From: Desulfobacterales bacterium
GTDB taxonomy: Bacteria > Desulfobacterota > Desulfobacteria > Desulfobacterales > UBA11574
Reading direction: 5' to 3'
DNA length: 23,413 nucleotides
NCBI GenBank assembly: GCA_012974475.1
Contig: JAAXQD010000215.1
Location: forward strand, 1-23,413
In this document: in pieces, positions 14,110 through 22,661 of the stretch
Layout of the letters: each line of letters begins with the position of its first letter
Position numbering within the stretch: position 1 is the stretch's first letter
Position numbers and translations under genes: made by a program
The notes under the pieces: model-generated
Told to the model about the DNA's origin: nothing
The model's database searches: none
What the model saw: the letters and a program-made list of their open reading frames with translations, nothing else

Positions 14110-15546
14110 GTGAAGCTTCCGGCCAACAAAACCAAAATCATCTGCACCATCGGACCGGCCTCCCAGTCGGTTGAGGTTATCGAAAAAATGACCCGGGCCG
14201 GAATGAACGTGGCACGACTCAATTTCTCCCATGGCGATTTTGTCGAACACAAGAAAGTGATCGATAATATCCGTGCCGTATCACGTGAAGTTGGGAAACG
14301 GATTGCCATCATGGGCGATCTCCCTGGGCCCAAGATGCGCATCGGCCAGCTTGCTGATGAGCCGATCGAATTGAAGTCCGGCGACGCGTTTACCCTCACT
14401 ACGGAACAGATAACTGGTGACAGGCAACGGGTTTCCGTATCCTTTTCCCGTCTTCCGCAGGCCGTGAAACCCGGCGACATTTTGTACCTGAACGACGGTT
14501 ACATCCAAATACAGGTGGTCTCAGCGGAAGAAAAGGACGTTCATTGCCGGATCGTGGTCGGCGGAGAGCTACTATCGCACAAAGGGCTTAACTTGCCGGA
14601 CATCGACCTTGGCATCAGCGCCTTTACGGAGCGCGACCACGAATGTCTCAAATTCGCTGCGGAACAGGGTATCGACGCGGTAAGTCAATCGTTTGTCGAG
14701 TCGGCAGCAGATATTAACGCTGTCCGTAACGCCGGGGCAGGTTTGGGCTACCATCCGTTTGTTATTGCCAAGATCGAACGATCGATACCAAACGCTCGGC
14801 TGGATGGAATTCTTGAAGCCGCCGACGGTATCATGGTCGCCCGGGGTGATCTGGGCGTGGAAATACCCATCGAACGGATTGCCATGGCTCAAAAAAAGCT
14901 GATACACATGGCGAATATTAAAGGCAAACCGGTCATTACCGCCACTCAGATGCTGGAGTCCATGACCCGTAACCGGCGTCCGACCCGGGCGGAGTCTACG
15001 GATGTGGCCAATGCCATCCTCGACGGCACAGACTGCGTCATGCTCTCCGGCGAATCTGCCGTGGGGATGTATCCGGTGCAATCTGTGGAAATGCTCGTCA
15101 AGATCGCAGCGGCAACCGAGCCCAGTCGCCCCAGTTATAAGGTCAGGGAAATTCTGAGAGAATATAACCGAAAGGACGATGTCAGCGTTAGAGATCTTCT
15201 CACCATGAGCGTGGAGACTATTGTGGAGCATGTTTCTCCTGCCCTGGTACTTGTGCCCAGTCTGAGCGGTGGAACCGCGAAAAGTATCACCCGGTTCAGA
15301 CTGCCGGTCTGGATAGCGGCAGTGACCGCTGATGAGGCCGTCTGCCAAAACCTCACCTTTTCTTACGGTATTTACCCGGTTCATGAGTCCGACCCACCTG
15401 AGACCTGGAACGAGTTTGCCCGAAACTGGCTAAGGTTACACGGGATGGATGGAAATTTTGTGGTTTTGTCCACCGGACCGTCGCCCAAATACCCCCAAGC
15501 AAACAACCGGATAGAAATTATCGACCTCAGGGGGCCATACCGGTGA
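14110..15546 (+). CDS. pyk: Pyruvate kinase
   Basis: Transfers phosphate from phosphoenolpyruvate to ADP, the last step of glycolysis. The 478 residues have the usual order: TKIICTIGPAS (8-18), ARLNFSHG (35-42) with substrate and ion ligands Arg36, Asn38 and Ser40, GDLPGPKMRIG (69-79), and a B domain at about 80-165. Next come KIER (221-224) with the catalytic Lys221 and Mg ligand Glu223, VARGDLGVEIP with Asp247, ITATQMLESM (276-285), and a C-terminal allosteric domain from about 345. The start is GTG with GGAGG 9 bases upstream. The gap to the next gene is 49 bases with no terminator, so they are probably cotranscribed. Confidence 0.97.
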   Translation: MKLPANKTKIICTIGPASQSVEVIEKMTRAGMNVARLNFSHGDFVEHKKVIDNIRAVSREVGKRIAIMGDLPGPKMRIGQLADEPIELKSGDAFTLTTEQITGDRQRVSVSFSRLPQAVKPGDILYLNDGYIQIQVVSAEEKDVHCRIVVGGELLSHKGLNLPDIDLGISAFTERDHECLKFAAEQGIDAVSQSFVESAADINAVRNAGAGLGYHPFVIAKIERSIPNARLDGILEAADGIMVARGDLGVEIPIERIAMAQKKLIHMANIKGKPVITATQMLESMTRNRRPTRAESTDVANAILDGTDCVMLSGESAVGMYPVQSVEMLVKIAAATEPSRPSYKVREILREYNRKDDVSVRDLLTMSVETIVEHVSPALVLVPSLSGGTAKSITRFRLPVWIAAVTADEAVCQNLTFSYGIYPVHESDPPETWNEFARNWLRLHGMDGNFVVLSTGPSPKYPQANNRIEIIDLRGPYR

Positions 15547-15595
15547 AAAACGTGCCCATATCGAGGTGAAACCGGACTGAATCTGGAGCAGGGCA

Positions 15596-17176
15596 ATGCA
15601 CGTAGATCTTGTGGACAGTGAAAATTATTTGTTAAACTCATGTCAAGATTTTTCCGCCACATATGTGGCGGTTTCAAGACTTGAATACGATTTGAACCAA
15701 AACCTTTCGTTGGCATCGTCGAAAACTGTGGATGCGTTGCACAATGTTATCCAAAAAAGCGTCCACGCGTCCCAGAGACAGTCCTATTTTTTATACAGAA
15801 AAGCAGCAAAAACCCTCCTTTTTCTTGCGTCCGCCTGTGAAGATCGAAACCTGGCGGCAAAATCTATCGAGCGTCTCAAGCATATTGTCGCTGATTGTGT
15901 GGGACCTTCACACCGGGCGGCAGCCGAGGCATTGGGCGCGCTTCCCTTGAATATAACCGGACCGTCTTTAAACGAGGAGACCATTCAAAAGGTTTCGTCG
16001 ATCCGCTGGGATGATTTCTCCAGAAAAACAGGTTTGAACCAACCCTGCGACATGAAATGTATCGGCCGGAGTCTTGTATTCACCCTCACGAACGATCTTC
16101 TACTGGTCATAAAATGCTCACGGTCGGATTCCGAGAACGCGGCCTTGAATCGTGAGGCATTATGGATGGCATATTTGCAGACGGTTAAGTCCGAATTTCC
16201 CATGAGATTCGATATGCCGACACCGTTCAGGTTCGGGAAAACGTATCTGTTCAGACTCACGGATATTCCGGAGCGGCTGAAAAAGAAAATGCCGGCAAGT
16301 ATCGATGCCGCCATAGGATTTAAAGTCCATTCCGATTATTTTGTCTATCCGAATCCGCTGCCGGATGAACCGCGCCTTGATTGGAAGAATTTTATGGAGA
16401 TTATGCGGCGAAACGCCTGGCTTCTGGGAAGACTTGCCGCCATGGGCATCGTTCACACTGCGCCGGTACCTCTTTTTCACAATCGGGTGCAACGACACCG
16501 GCGGCATGACGGCGGACATTATCAATGGCCGAGGGGCGGAAGACTGGATAGATGGTTAATGTCGTGCCGTTATCCGAACCTGGGGAAATCGGGTATCAGA
16601 GATTTCGAGCACCTCGAGGCGGTTTCAGGATCTTCTTGCCGGTATTACCGGCTCATTGGAAATCATTTCATAAGCCTGGTCCTTATATGTGGCAGTTATT
16701 TCCGCAATCACCATCCTGAACAGGCAGGTTTTGACGAGAAGGGGGCTCCCGTAGATGCACGGAACCTTTTCTGCCCGAATTCAATGCGGGAACTGATAGA
16801 GGCCACGTTTAACGCCTATTATGAAGGGTTCACGCAGAGGAAAACAGAAGGTCGTTTGCCGGTTGATTTTAATAAATTCGTTTTGCGCGCCATCGATGAA
16901 TTCGGCGTCGATCATTATATGGAGGAGATTTTCAGAGCCACGGATCAGAAGGATATGAGCGATGATGAATTCAATGAATTTTTATTAAAGCGAGGAATTG
17001 CCAGGGACCGCATCGATGACCTGCCAAAAGGTACAGAGGACATAACCATGATGACAGGCCCGCATCTGGGCGGTTTTAACCAAAGGATCTCTTTACCGGA
17101 ACTCATACATTTCACCGGTACCGCCACGTCCTATTGTATATCTGACCGATATGTTTTCGATCAAAACATCAATTGA
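15596..17176 (+). CDS. SidJ-related pseudokinase-like protein (tentative)
   Basis: A 526-residue soluble protein without signal peptide or membrane helix. Residues 1-130 are helical, HEAT-like in look. A kinase-like core follows: LLLVIKCSR (168-176) resembles the VAIK strand with Lys173, and NREALW (185-190) offers Glu187 as the alphaC partner. The most distinctive stretch is at 287-341, with HTAPVPLFHNRVQRHRR, GGRLDRW and RDFEHLE, and no HRD/DFG pair of ordinary kinases. From memory, this signature belongs to a family in Desulfobacteria named SidJ-related pseudokinases after the Legionella glutamylase SidJ; I could not check it. It starts 49 bases after pyk, with GGAG 7 bases before its ATG. 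Substrate and role are unknown. Confidence 0.65.
   Translation: MHVDLVDSENYLLNSCQDFSATYVAVSRLEYDLNQNLSLASSKTVDALHNVIQKSVHASQRQSYFLYRKAAKTLLFLASACEDRNLAAKSIERLKHIVADCVGPSHRAAAEALGALPLNITGPSLNEETIQKVSSIRWDDFSRKTGLNQPCDMKCIGRSLVFTLTNDLLLVIKCSRSDSENAALNREALWMAYLQTVKSEFPMRFDMPTPFRFGKTYLFRLTDIPERLKKKMPASIDAAIGFKVHSDYFVYPNPLPDEPRLDWKNFMEIMRRNAWLLGRLAAMGIVHTAPVPLFHNRVQRHRRHDGGHYQWPRGGRLDRWLMSCRYPNLGKSGIRDFEHLEAVSGSSCRYYRLIGNHFISLVLICGSYFRNHHPEQAGFDEKGAPVDARNLFCPNSMRELIEATFNAYYEGFTQRKTEGRLPVDFNKFVLRAIDEFGVDHYMEEIFRATDQKDMSDDEFNEFLLKRGIARDRIDDLPKGTEDITMMTGPHLGGFNQRISLPELIHFTGTATSYCISDRYVFDQNIN
15654..15671. repeat. 18-bp perfect palindrome inside the pseudokinase gene
   Basis: CCGCCACATATGTGGCGG lies 58 bases after the start codon. 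In mRNA it could form a GC-rich hairpin near the translation start. It may be chance. Confidence 0.5.
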
Positions 17177-17266
17177 GGGGTTTTTATCCCCATTGGCAAC
17201 TGCGCCCTCGCCGTGCCAAACTTACGACTCTAAATGTTATCCATATTGCCATAATTCCGATGGTGC

Positions 17267-17283
17267 TTATCATATAATGATAA
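17267..17283. promoter_or_regulatory. Operator-like inverted repeat centred on a -10-like box
   Basis: TTATCATATAATGATAA has perfect 7-bp arms around ATA and contains TATAAT (17273-17278). It sits 130 bases before the CBS gene. No -35 box at the right spacing is evident. Confidence 0.35.
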
Positions 17284-17413
17284 GGTGAGGTTCAAGTTGC
17301 TCAGGCGTCCATCAATTATTCGCCATATGGAATTTTGAGATAGCGTTTAGAAACATCTTTAAACGAGCTCGATGCAGAAAAAACCTTATTCTTCTCCATG
17401 GCAGGAGGTCCAA

Positions 17414-17881
17414 ATGAAAACTGCAGAAGACATTTTAAAAGATAAAAATCGAGAGATGGTTTGTATATCTCCTGGTCGCACCATCCGTGAGGCGGTCCAT
17501 ACGATGACGGACCATAAAATCGGAGCGATACTTGTTAAAAAAGAAGGCAAAATTCTCGGGATATGGACAGAGCGCGATTTGTTGTACAATATTAATCTTC
17601 GGGGATTTAACCCAGACAAGGAATTGGTTGGCGACCATATGACCACTTCGCTGCATACGACCCGACACAATACGCCGATTCTAAAAATCAAAGAAATGTT
17701 TCTTGGGTTATTTATACGTCACATTATCGTTGAAAAGGATGGGGAATACATCGGCCTTCTTTCCATCGGGGATGTCCTCAGGGCCAGTCTGATAGACCAA
17801 GATTATCGAATTAAAGAGTTGAATGCGATTGCCAGCTGGGAATATTACGAAAACTGGGGATGGGATCGAAAAAAGAGATAA
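17414..17881 (+). CDS. CBS-domain pair protein
   Basis: A 155-residue protein made almost only of two CBS motifs, which usually bind adenine nucleotides and act as regulatory modules. CBS1 is at about 3-63 (CISPGRTIREAVHTMTDHKI, GIWTERDLLYN) and CBS2 at about 70-128 (VGDHMTTSLHTTRHNTPIL, IGLLSIGDVLRA). An aromatic tail follows (WEYYENWGW). The frame is open to an ATG at 17372, but the ATG at 17414 has a near-perfect GCAGGAGG 5 bases upstream and gives the canonical start. The stop overlaps the next ATG (TAATG), which indicates translational coupling. Its partner protein is not apparent. Confidence 0.88.
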   Translation: MKTAEDILKDKNREMVCISPGRTIREAVHTMTDHKIGAILVKKEGKILGIWTERDLLYNINLRGFNPDKELVGDHMTTSLHTTRHNTPILKIKEMFLGLFIRHIIVEKDGEYIGLLSIGDVLRASLIDQDYRIKELNAIASWEYYENWGWDRKKR

Positions 17882-18324
17882 TGGGTTCCGTTCGTGAGAA
17901 ATATAAAAAAAATCAAAGGAATATCCATGCCGGGGAATCGACTTTGAGACAATGGGTTGTTTATCTGATTCGGTGTTCCGATGAATCTTTGTACTGCGGG
18001 ATAACCAATGACCTGAAAAACCGTTTGGCTGCGCACAATTCAGGAAGAGGTGCCAAATATACAAGATCCCGGAGGCCGGTTGAATTGGTGGGTGCCAGTT
18101 CTGAGATGACCCAAAGCGATGCGCTTAAACTGGAATATCGGGTGAAACAGTTACCTGCCGGCAAGAAAAACCTTGAACTTTCAACGGGTAAATTTCAAAT
18201 GACGATGGGCCTCAAAAAAGATCTGCAGGCGGTTTGCAAGACCCTCGAGGTTCTGGTAGACAAGACCGAAAGTCTTCTGAAGGCGGTCGCCAAACTCGAA
18301 AACCAAAAACTGGAAAAACATTGA
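17881..18324 (+). CDS. GIY-YIG nuclease-superfamily protein (YhbQ/UPF0213-like) with C-terminal extension
   Basis: A 147-residue protein. Residues 24-100 form a GIY-YIG domain: VYLI (27-30) and YCG (38-40) stand for the GIY and YIG strands, then Arg48 in DLKNRLAAH and catalytic-type Glu85 in KLEYRVKQLP. The order matches small YhbQ-like proteins, which have been linked to DNA end or RNA processing. Those proteins end soon after the domain; this one has some 45 more residues (about 105-147) that look helical or coiled-coil. The ATG at 17881 overlaps the CBS stop codon. An in-frame ATG at 17860 is also possible. The function of the pair is unknown. Confidence 0.82.
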   Translation: MGSVREKYKKNQRNIHAGESTLRQWVVYLIRCSDESLYCGITNDLKNRLAAHNSGRGAKYTRSRRPVELVGASSEMTQSDALKLEYRVKQLPAGKKNLELSTGKFQMTMGLKKDLQAVCKTLEVLVDKTESLLKAVAKLENQKLEKH

Positions 18325-18427
18325 CAGCGAATTGTTCAAGACAATAATTTTCTAGAAAACTCCGGCAAAATAAGAGGGCCGGCCCAAAAAGGACTGCACC
18401 GACAGTTCCTCAAGGAGGCGTTTAGGT

Positions 18428-18784
18428 TTGACATTCATAGAACGAAGAAAACATCCGAGAGTCGAGATCAGCAATCTCATATCCTATATTTGCAAAGATG
18501 ACGGCGGCAACCCCATAAAGGAGGGAAGTGGAAAGGCGATCAATATAAGCCAAGGGGGGCTCCTCATCGAAACCAGCGATCCGCTTGAATGGCAAGATAT
18601 TCTGCATCTAACCATCGACATTGAAGATGGATGGGTCGGTATCGAGGGCAAGGTCATTTATTGCAATGCAGACGATTTTAAAAAGTATCGAACTGGAATT
18701 CAGTTCCTTGAAACCAATGATAAAATCCAATCATTTGTAATGAATCTGTTGAAAACGTACAGCAAATTGTTGGGATTGGAATAG
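18428..18784 (+). CDS. PilZ-domain protein, probable cyclic di-GMP receptor
   Basis: A 118-residue single-domain protein. It has the two PilZ binding motifs: RxxxR at Arg7-Arg11 (RRKHPR) and NxSxxG at Asn39-Gly44 (NISQGG), which together hold cyclic di-GMP. The rest fits the six-strand barrel, with GIQF near residue 96 and a C-terminal helix. The start is TTG with GGAGG 9 bases upstream; no ATG lies nearby in frame. It probably links cyclic di-GMP to motility or surface behaviour, but no partner gene is beside it. It follows the GIY-YIG gene by 103 bases. Confidence 0.88.
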   Translation: MTFIERRKHPRVEISNLISYICKDDGGNPIKEGSGKAINISQGGLLIETSDPLEWQDILHLTIDIEDGWVGIEGKVIYCNADDFKKYRTGIQFLETNDKIQSFVMNLLKTYSKLLGLE

Positions 18785-19097
18785 TCTGCCGGTCCCATTC
18801 AGCCCTCCGACGAAATCGGGGATGAAGAAAGAGAGATAAATCAATCGTGCGGCAAGATCGGATGAAAACGGCTTAGAGAGAGAACGCTCCACCACGGCGC
18901 ATATCTCTTTCCAACCGACGGGAACTTGTGCTTAAGCATCCGTAAGCCCGAGCCGTGCCAGAGTTATAAAGAACAATTCGTCAAAAACATATCCGATGGA
19001 TGCTTTAAATCATCATTTCATTCGGCTCGGTCTAACGGGTGCTAACGCCTTTCAAACAGCTCCTTGCTGAAACAGGTGCAGATGGAATATACGAAAA
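18785..19097. other. Intergenic, nothing recognised
   Basis: About 310 bases without ORF, promoter or repeat that I can support. Confidence 0.6.
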
Positions 19098-19406
19098 ATG
19101 GATGGATCAAAACAGTTGTTTCCCGGTAATATCGATGAGGCTGTCGACAAACTCTTGTCTGAACTGTCCTTTAAGGATAAAACAAAAATTGCCAACATGT
19201 CAGAAGTCGGTTTAATAAAACTGAACATCTCATATGGGATATATATTCGAAACGAATTTCGGCTTTGGGGCAATGAATCAATGTTGGCGTCATGTGGTGC
19301 CTATGCCGGTGTTAATGAAATCAGTCCGGAGCAGGCATCTTACATTATAATAAAAGAGCTGTGGGAAAAGCTTCAAAACTCCAATGTCCTGAAAGTTGTC
19401 AAGTAA
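19098..19406 (+). CDS. DUF6794-like small protein
   Basis: A 102-residue protein without signal peptide. It reads as a helical N-terminus (NIDEAVDKLLSELSFKDKTKIANM) followed by the pattern ISYGIYIRNEFRLWGNESMLASCG and a C-terminal helix IIIKELWEKLQ. The YIRNEFxLW core is what I associate with DUF6794 proteins, whose function is not established. No clear ribosome site lies before the ATG at 19098, but the frame and family pattern are intact. It converges on mltF. Confidence 0.6.
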   Translation: MDGSKQLFPGNIDEAVDKLLSELSFKDKTKIANMSEVGLIKLNISYGIYIRNEFRLWGNESMLASCGAYAGVNEISPEQASYIIIKELWEKLQNSNVLKVVK

Positions 19407-19530
19407 ATCCCCACGGGCCCAAAAGAAAAGATCATCGATATTTCATTCGTCCGGGAATGGCGCCCAAACGGTCATGGAGGGGTATGGATCGGAAATCGAT
19501 TAAAAGTAGACGGACGAAAAGGGAGGACGA

Positions 19531-19558
19531 TTACCCTAACGTTTCAACTATAGGGTAA
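19531..19558. repeat. Inverted repeat between convergent genes
   Basis: TTACCCTA (19531-19538) and TAGGGTAA (19551-19558) with a 12-base loop, 26 bases from the mltF stop. It could be a weak two-way terminator, although no strong T-run follows on either strand. Confidence 0.4.
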
Positions 19559-19583
19559 ATGCACGTACGAAGGCGTTCATTAA

Positions 19584-21080
19584 TTATTCGACATTGCGGC
19601 GAAAGGATGCCTTTGTCCTTTCTCGTTGCAGATGCATGTCATAATACAACTGGTAGGCCACATAGTATTTGTTGATGTTGGCGACATAATTGACCGTCTC
19701 CTTTCCGATCACTTCCGCGGCAATATTCTCTACATTGAAAAACCATTTGTTGGGATCGAAGCCCCGTTCAGACGCTGTTTTTCGAATCTTATTCACTTTT
19801 GCGGGACCGGCATTATAGGCTGCCAAAGAGAAATACACCCGATCCGCCGGGATGATTTCCGAGGTGCTGAAGTATCTTGTGCGCAAAAAATTGAGATATT
19901 TTGAGCCTGCATGGATGTTGTTTTCCACAAGATGAATATTCTTTATGTTTATGTTTTTGTCGGATGCTGTTGAAGGGAGCACCTGCATGATGCCGATTGC
20001 CCCGGTAGGACTTCGTTTGGAATTATCCAGGCCCGATTCCTGATAGGCCACGGCGGCAAGTTTCAAATACCTAAAATCGTAACGAAGGCCGTATTCCTCG
20101 AAAAAGCCGATCAACTTTTGCAGTTTTTTTCGTTCTTTTTCGGTGATGGGATTATTGATCCATTTTGATTTTTGATAATACCTTCTAAAAAGAATGTTTC
20201 CCAAAAGAGACCCTTTTTTATTTTTTCGAATAAAGGCATTCAGATCAGACAAAAGCTCTGGATTATCTTTCCGCACCGCCCATGCAATTTTACCATCGGA
20301 GTTAATCTTTAGATCTTTGCGAATTACGATGTCCGGTAAAACCTGAGACCATGCTTGGGCGATATGATGATCTGCCACCGTAATATCGACAATCCCGGCA
20401 TTGACGAATTCCAGGATATCTTCGGTGACAATGTACTCGTCGGCCGCTACGATTTTAACCGGCGGCCGTTTCAGTTTTTTTAGTTTTTCGTTCAATGATT
20501 CAAGGTGCTTTACATAGCTGCTTCCCTTACGGACATAAACCATCCGGTTGGATAAATCTTCGATGGAGCGCATATTTTTTATCTTCTTGTTCAACACAAC
20601 GATTTCATTGACTTCGGGGATATAGGGTTTGGCGAAGGCGACGATTTTCTGCCTGTCCGGAGTTATTGTAAGACCGGCTGCGGCAATGTCACCGCGACCT
20701 TGGTTGAGGGCCTGGAGAATCTGATCAAATGGCATCGGAACGAATATCAATTTGGTCTTGGTGTATTCGTTTTTTTCTTCTTTGTTCAAATGCTTTTCAT
20801 ACGCTTTGAGCAGTTCATATTCGAAGCCCTGAATTTTTCCATTATCAATGAAAAAATTCGTTCTGCTGTAGTTGACCAAGACCCTGATGGTCTTTCTTGC
20901 GCGGATCTGGTCGAGATCTCCTTTAAAGGGTTTATCGATGCGCTGTATCAACGCCTGCTCATCGGTTGTCGATGCAGGTAATTTTTTTTGGGCGGCAAAC
21001 ACCGGGATCGAATTTAATAGAAAAGATAAGGCACACACCATTAAAGCGGCCATTTGGGCATATTTATCGATTTTTACCAA
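19584..21080 (-). CDS. mltF: Membrane-bound lytic murein transglycosylase F
   Basis: Cleaves the glycan strand of peptidoglycan to form 1,6-anhydromuramyl ends in the periplasm. The 498-residue protein has an N-terminal signal (hydrophobic 10-29, cut after VFA). A solute-binding-type domain follows at about 62-305 (FEYELLKAY, DIAAAGLTITPDR), then a lytic transglycosylase domain at about 335-470. Catalytic Glu348 lies in AYQESGLDNSKRSPTGAIGIMQ, and LAAYNAGPAKV (419-429) is the classic SLT motif. There is no lipobox cysteine. The start is TTG, preceded by GGGGG. It lies 39 bases after the SRAP gene, so the two form an operon. Confidence 0.95.
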   Translation of the reverse strand: MVKIDKYAQMAALMVCALSFLLNSIPVFAAQKKLPASTTDEQALIQRIDKPFKGDLDQIRARKTIRVLVNYSRTNFFIDNGKIQGFEYELLKAYEKHLNKEEKNEYTKTKLIFVPMPFDQILQALNQGRGDIAAAGLTITPDRQKIVAFAKPYIPEVNEIVVLNKKIKNMRSIEDLSNRMVYVRKGSSYVKHLESLNEKLKKLKRPPVKIVAADEYIVTEDILEFVNAGIVDITVADHHIAQAWSQVLPDIVIRKDLKINSDGKIAWAVRKDNPELLSDLNAFIRKNKKGSLLGNILFRRYYQKSKWINNPITEKERKKLQKLIGFFEEYGLRYDFRYLKLAAVAYQESGLDNSKRSPTGAIGIMQVLPSTASDKNINIKNIHLVENNIHAGSKYLNFLRTRYFSTSEIIPADRVYFSLAAYNAGPAKVNKIRKTASERGFDPNKWFFNVENIAAEVIGKETVNYVANINKYYVAYQLYYDMHLQRERTKASFRRNVE

Positions 21081-21119
21081 GCAACCCCCTTTTGTTCGGC
21101 TAGAAGCTGTTTCAAAACC

Positions 21120-21800
21120 TCAAACAGCTGTCGGCTCGATACAGCTCGGATCATTGTTTTTAACGGCGTTTACGATTTTTGATACTGGATGATATTTCAA
21201 ATCATGGACCATGCCCTCCCGCAGTATGATCTTTAACGCTTTTGGATCTCGCATATCGGCATTCAACCATTTTTCATGGAATTCCGGAGACAGGATGACC
21301 GGCATTCGATGGTGAATTTCGCGTATGGATCCCCTTGCAGCGGTGGTGATAATGGTGCAGGATTTGTACACGGTCTCTTCATGGCGTTCTTTGTCAGTCC
21401 ATTTTTCCCACAGGCCGGCAAATGCAAAGGGTCCAACCCAAGGCCCGGTAATATAGTAGGGCTGCTTGTTTCCTTTTTCACCTTTCCATTCATAAAAACC
21501 ATCTGCTGGGATCAGGCATCGGCGTTTTTTGAATGCAGTCCGGAAACTGGGCTTTTCCGCAACTGTCTCTGCCCGTGCATTGATCATTCTGGAGCCGATG
21601 GAAATATCCCTTGCCCAAAAGGGCACCAGGCCCCAATGAAGCGTCTCCAGCCGGTTTTTATGCCCATGATTGACAATGGAAAGAATTTTTTGGGTGGGTG
21701 CCACATTATAGTTCGGAACAAGGTCGAGCAAAGCCGTCTCTGCGTCGAAAAATTGCTGAACGGTGTGTAACGGACTGTTTTGAACGAATCTTCCACACAT
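21120..21800 (-). CDS. SRAP/YedK (HMCES-type) abasic-site protein
   Basis: A 226-residue member of the SOS response-associated peptidase family, which binds abasic sites in single-stranded DNA by a thiazolidine link to Cys2. The sequence begins MCGRF, so Cys2 is exposed after Met removal. The other active-site residues are Asn74 (INARAET), Glu104 (GFYEWK) and the His in IHHRMPVIL (163 or 164). Length and motifs fit the family. It is first in a two-gene minus-strand unit before mltF; the reason for pairing a DNA repair protein with a cell-wall enzyme is not clear. No LexA box was seen by eye in the 60 bases upstream. Confidence 0.94.
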   Translation of the reverse strand: MCGRFVQNSPLHTVQQFFDAETALLDLVPNYNVAPTQKILSIVNHGHKNRLETLHWGLVPFWARDISIGSRMINARAETVAEKPSFRTAFKKRRCLIPADGFYEWKGEKGNKQPYYITGPWVGPFAFAGLWEKWTDKERHEETVYKSCTIITTAARGSIREIHHRMPVILSPEFHEKWLNADMRDPKALKIILREGMVHDLKYHPVSKIVNAVKNNDPSCIEPTAV

Positions 21801-22187
21801 GGGCTTTGCTTTTTATTATGATTGTCAATTCTCCGCCCGCCTTTTACCTTTTTCCTTCGTTCTCGTGGTAATTTTCAAAATGCGTTGAAAATTGATGTTG
21901 AAAATTGATATCGGAAGGTCCATGGACGGCAAATCCAACTTAATACTCCCCATTAAAACAGCTTTTGTCAAGGTTTGTTTTGACATAATTTTATTGGTTT
22001 TTTTAATATTCTTAAGAAGTTGGGCTGATTTAATTCGGAAATTAATTTGTCTGCCTGCAAAAAACAAATCCAGTTCGGTTTTTGCACAAGCCAACTTCTT
22101 TTTTAAAGGGTTTTATTTTTAAAATCATCCTCGGCAACCAGAAAGGAGTGATTTCTTCGGGGGTTAAAATCCTTGCCCGCGGTTAGT
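21801..22187. other. AT-rich intergenic region
   Basis: Between the divergent SRAP gene and the broken sugar-nucleotide genes. No ORF with a ribosome site or family pattern was seen. It includes the tandem 13-bp repeat at 21884-21909. Confidence 0.55.
21884..21909. repeat. Tandem 13-bp direct repeat
   Basis: GTTGAAAATTGAT occurs twice in a row (21884-21896 and 21897-21909). Confidence 0.75.
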
Positions 22188-22555
22188 TACTGTGGTACAG
22201 GTTTGCCGAAAGATAGAAGAAAAATAAATGCATATGATCGTCTATGTACAGAGGCGGCCAGAAAGATTTTTTCCTTTCCAAGAACATTCTTTTTGAAACG
22301 ATAGACTACTTTCCATCGTCAAAAGCGGCCATCAATGGAAGCGATGCCTTGTTTATATCCTCTGACTGTGAAGAATTCAGAAGGCTTTCGAGAACCATCG
22401 AAGAAACCTTGCCGCCCCCTTGTCTGGTGATGGACGGGAGATAAATAATTCTGGTTTTTTAAGAATTGGTCGCCAAAAAAATCAGTTATCTTGCTGTTGG
22501 ATCTAAGGTTAAAATCCCAGAACATTTTTCGCAATTCACCGACCAGGAAAACTAA
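22188..22555 (+). pseudogene. Degraded UDP-glucose/GDP-mannose dehydrogenase-family gene, C-terminal remnant
   Basis: Pieces of one protein family are spread over all three frames. Frame of 22188: YCGTGLPKD then NAYDRLCTEAARKIF (to 22271). Frame of 22244: FETIDYFPSSKAAINGSDAL, ISSDCEEFRRL, LPPPCLVMDGR (22295-22444). Frame of 22487: YLAVGSKVK to a stop at 22555. These match, in order, the catalytic-Cys region and the C-terminal NAD/UDP domain of sugar-nucleotide 6-dehydrogenases. About 60 residues are missing between PKD and NAYD, and at least two frameshifts occur. The N-terminal Rossmann half is absent upstream. The gene is dead; it belonged to polysaccharide or O-antigen precursor synthesis, like the next gene. 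Confidence 0.7.
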
Positions 22556-22661
22556 ACATGACAATTTAGAAATTTGGGGTAAAACAGCCGTTGTATGGAA
22601 ACAGAAAAAACCTTGTGATTGAATTCCGGATGTCGTTCAAAAACCGTCGGAGGAAAAATAT

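Noticed and set aside
14572..15384. 270-aa minus-strand ORF opposite pyk
   Set aside because: Antisense shadow of pyk, His/Arg-rich composition typical of such frames.
18348..18359. 12-bp palindrome TTTTCTAGAAAA between GIY-YIG and PilZ genes
   Set aside because: Short AT-rich palindrome, expected by chance; no promoter or terminator context.
21892..22122. 76-aa ORF with a hydrophobic stretch
   Set aside because: AT-rich sequence by chance; no ribosome site and it starts inside a tandem repeat.
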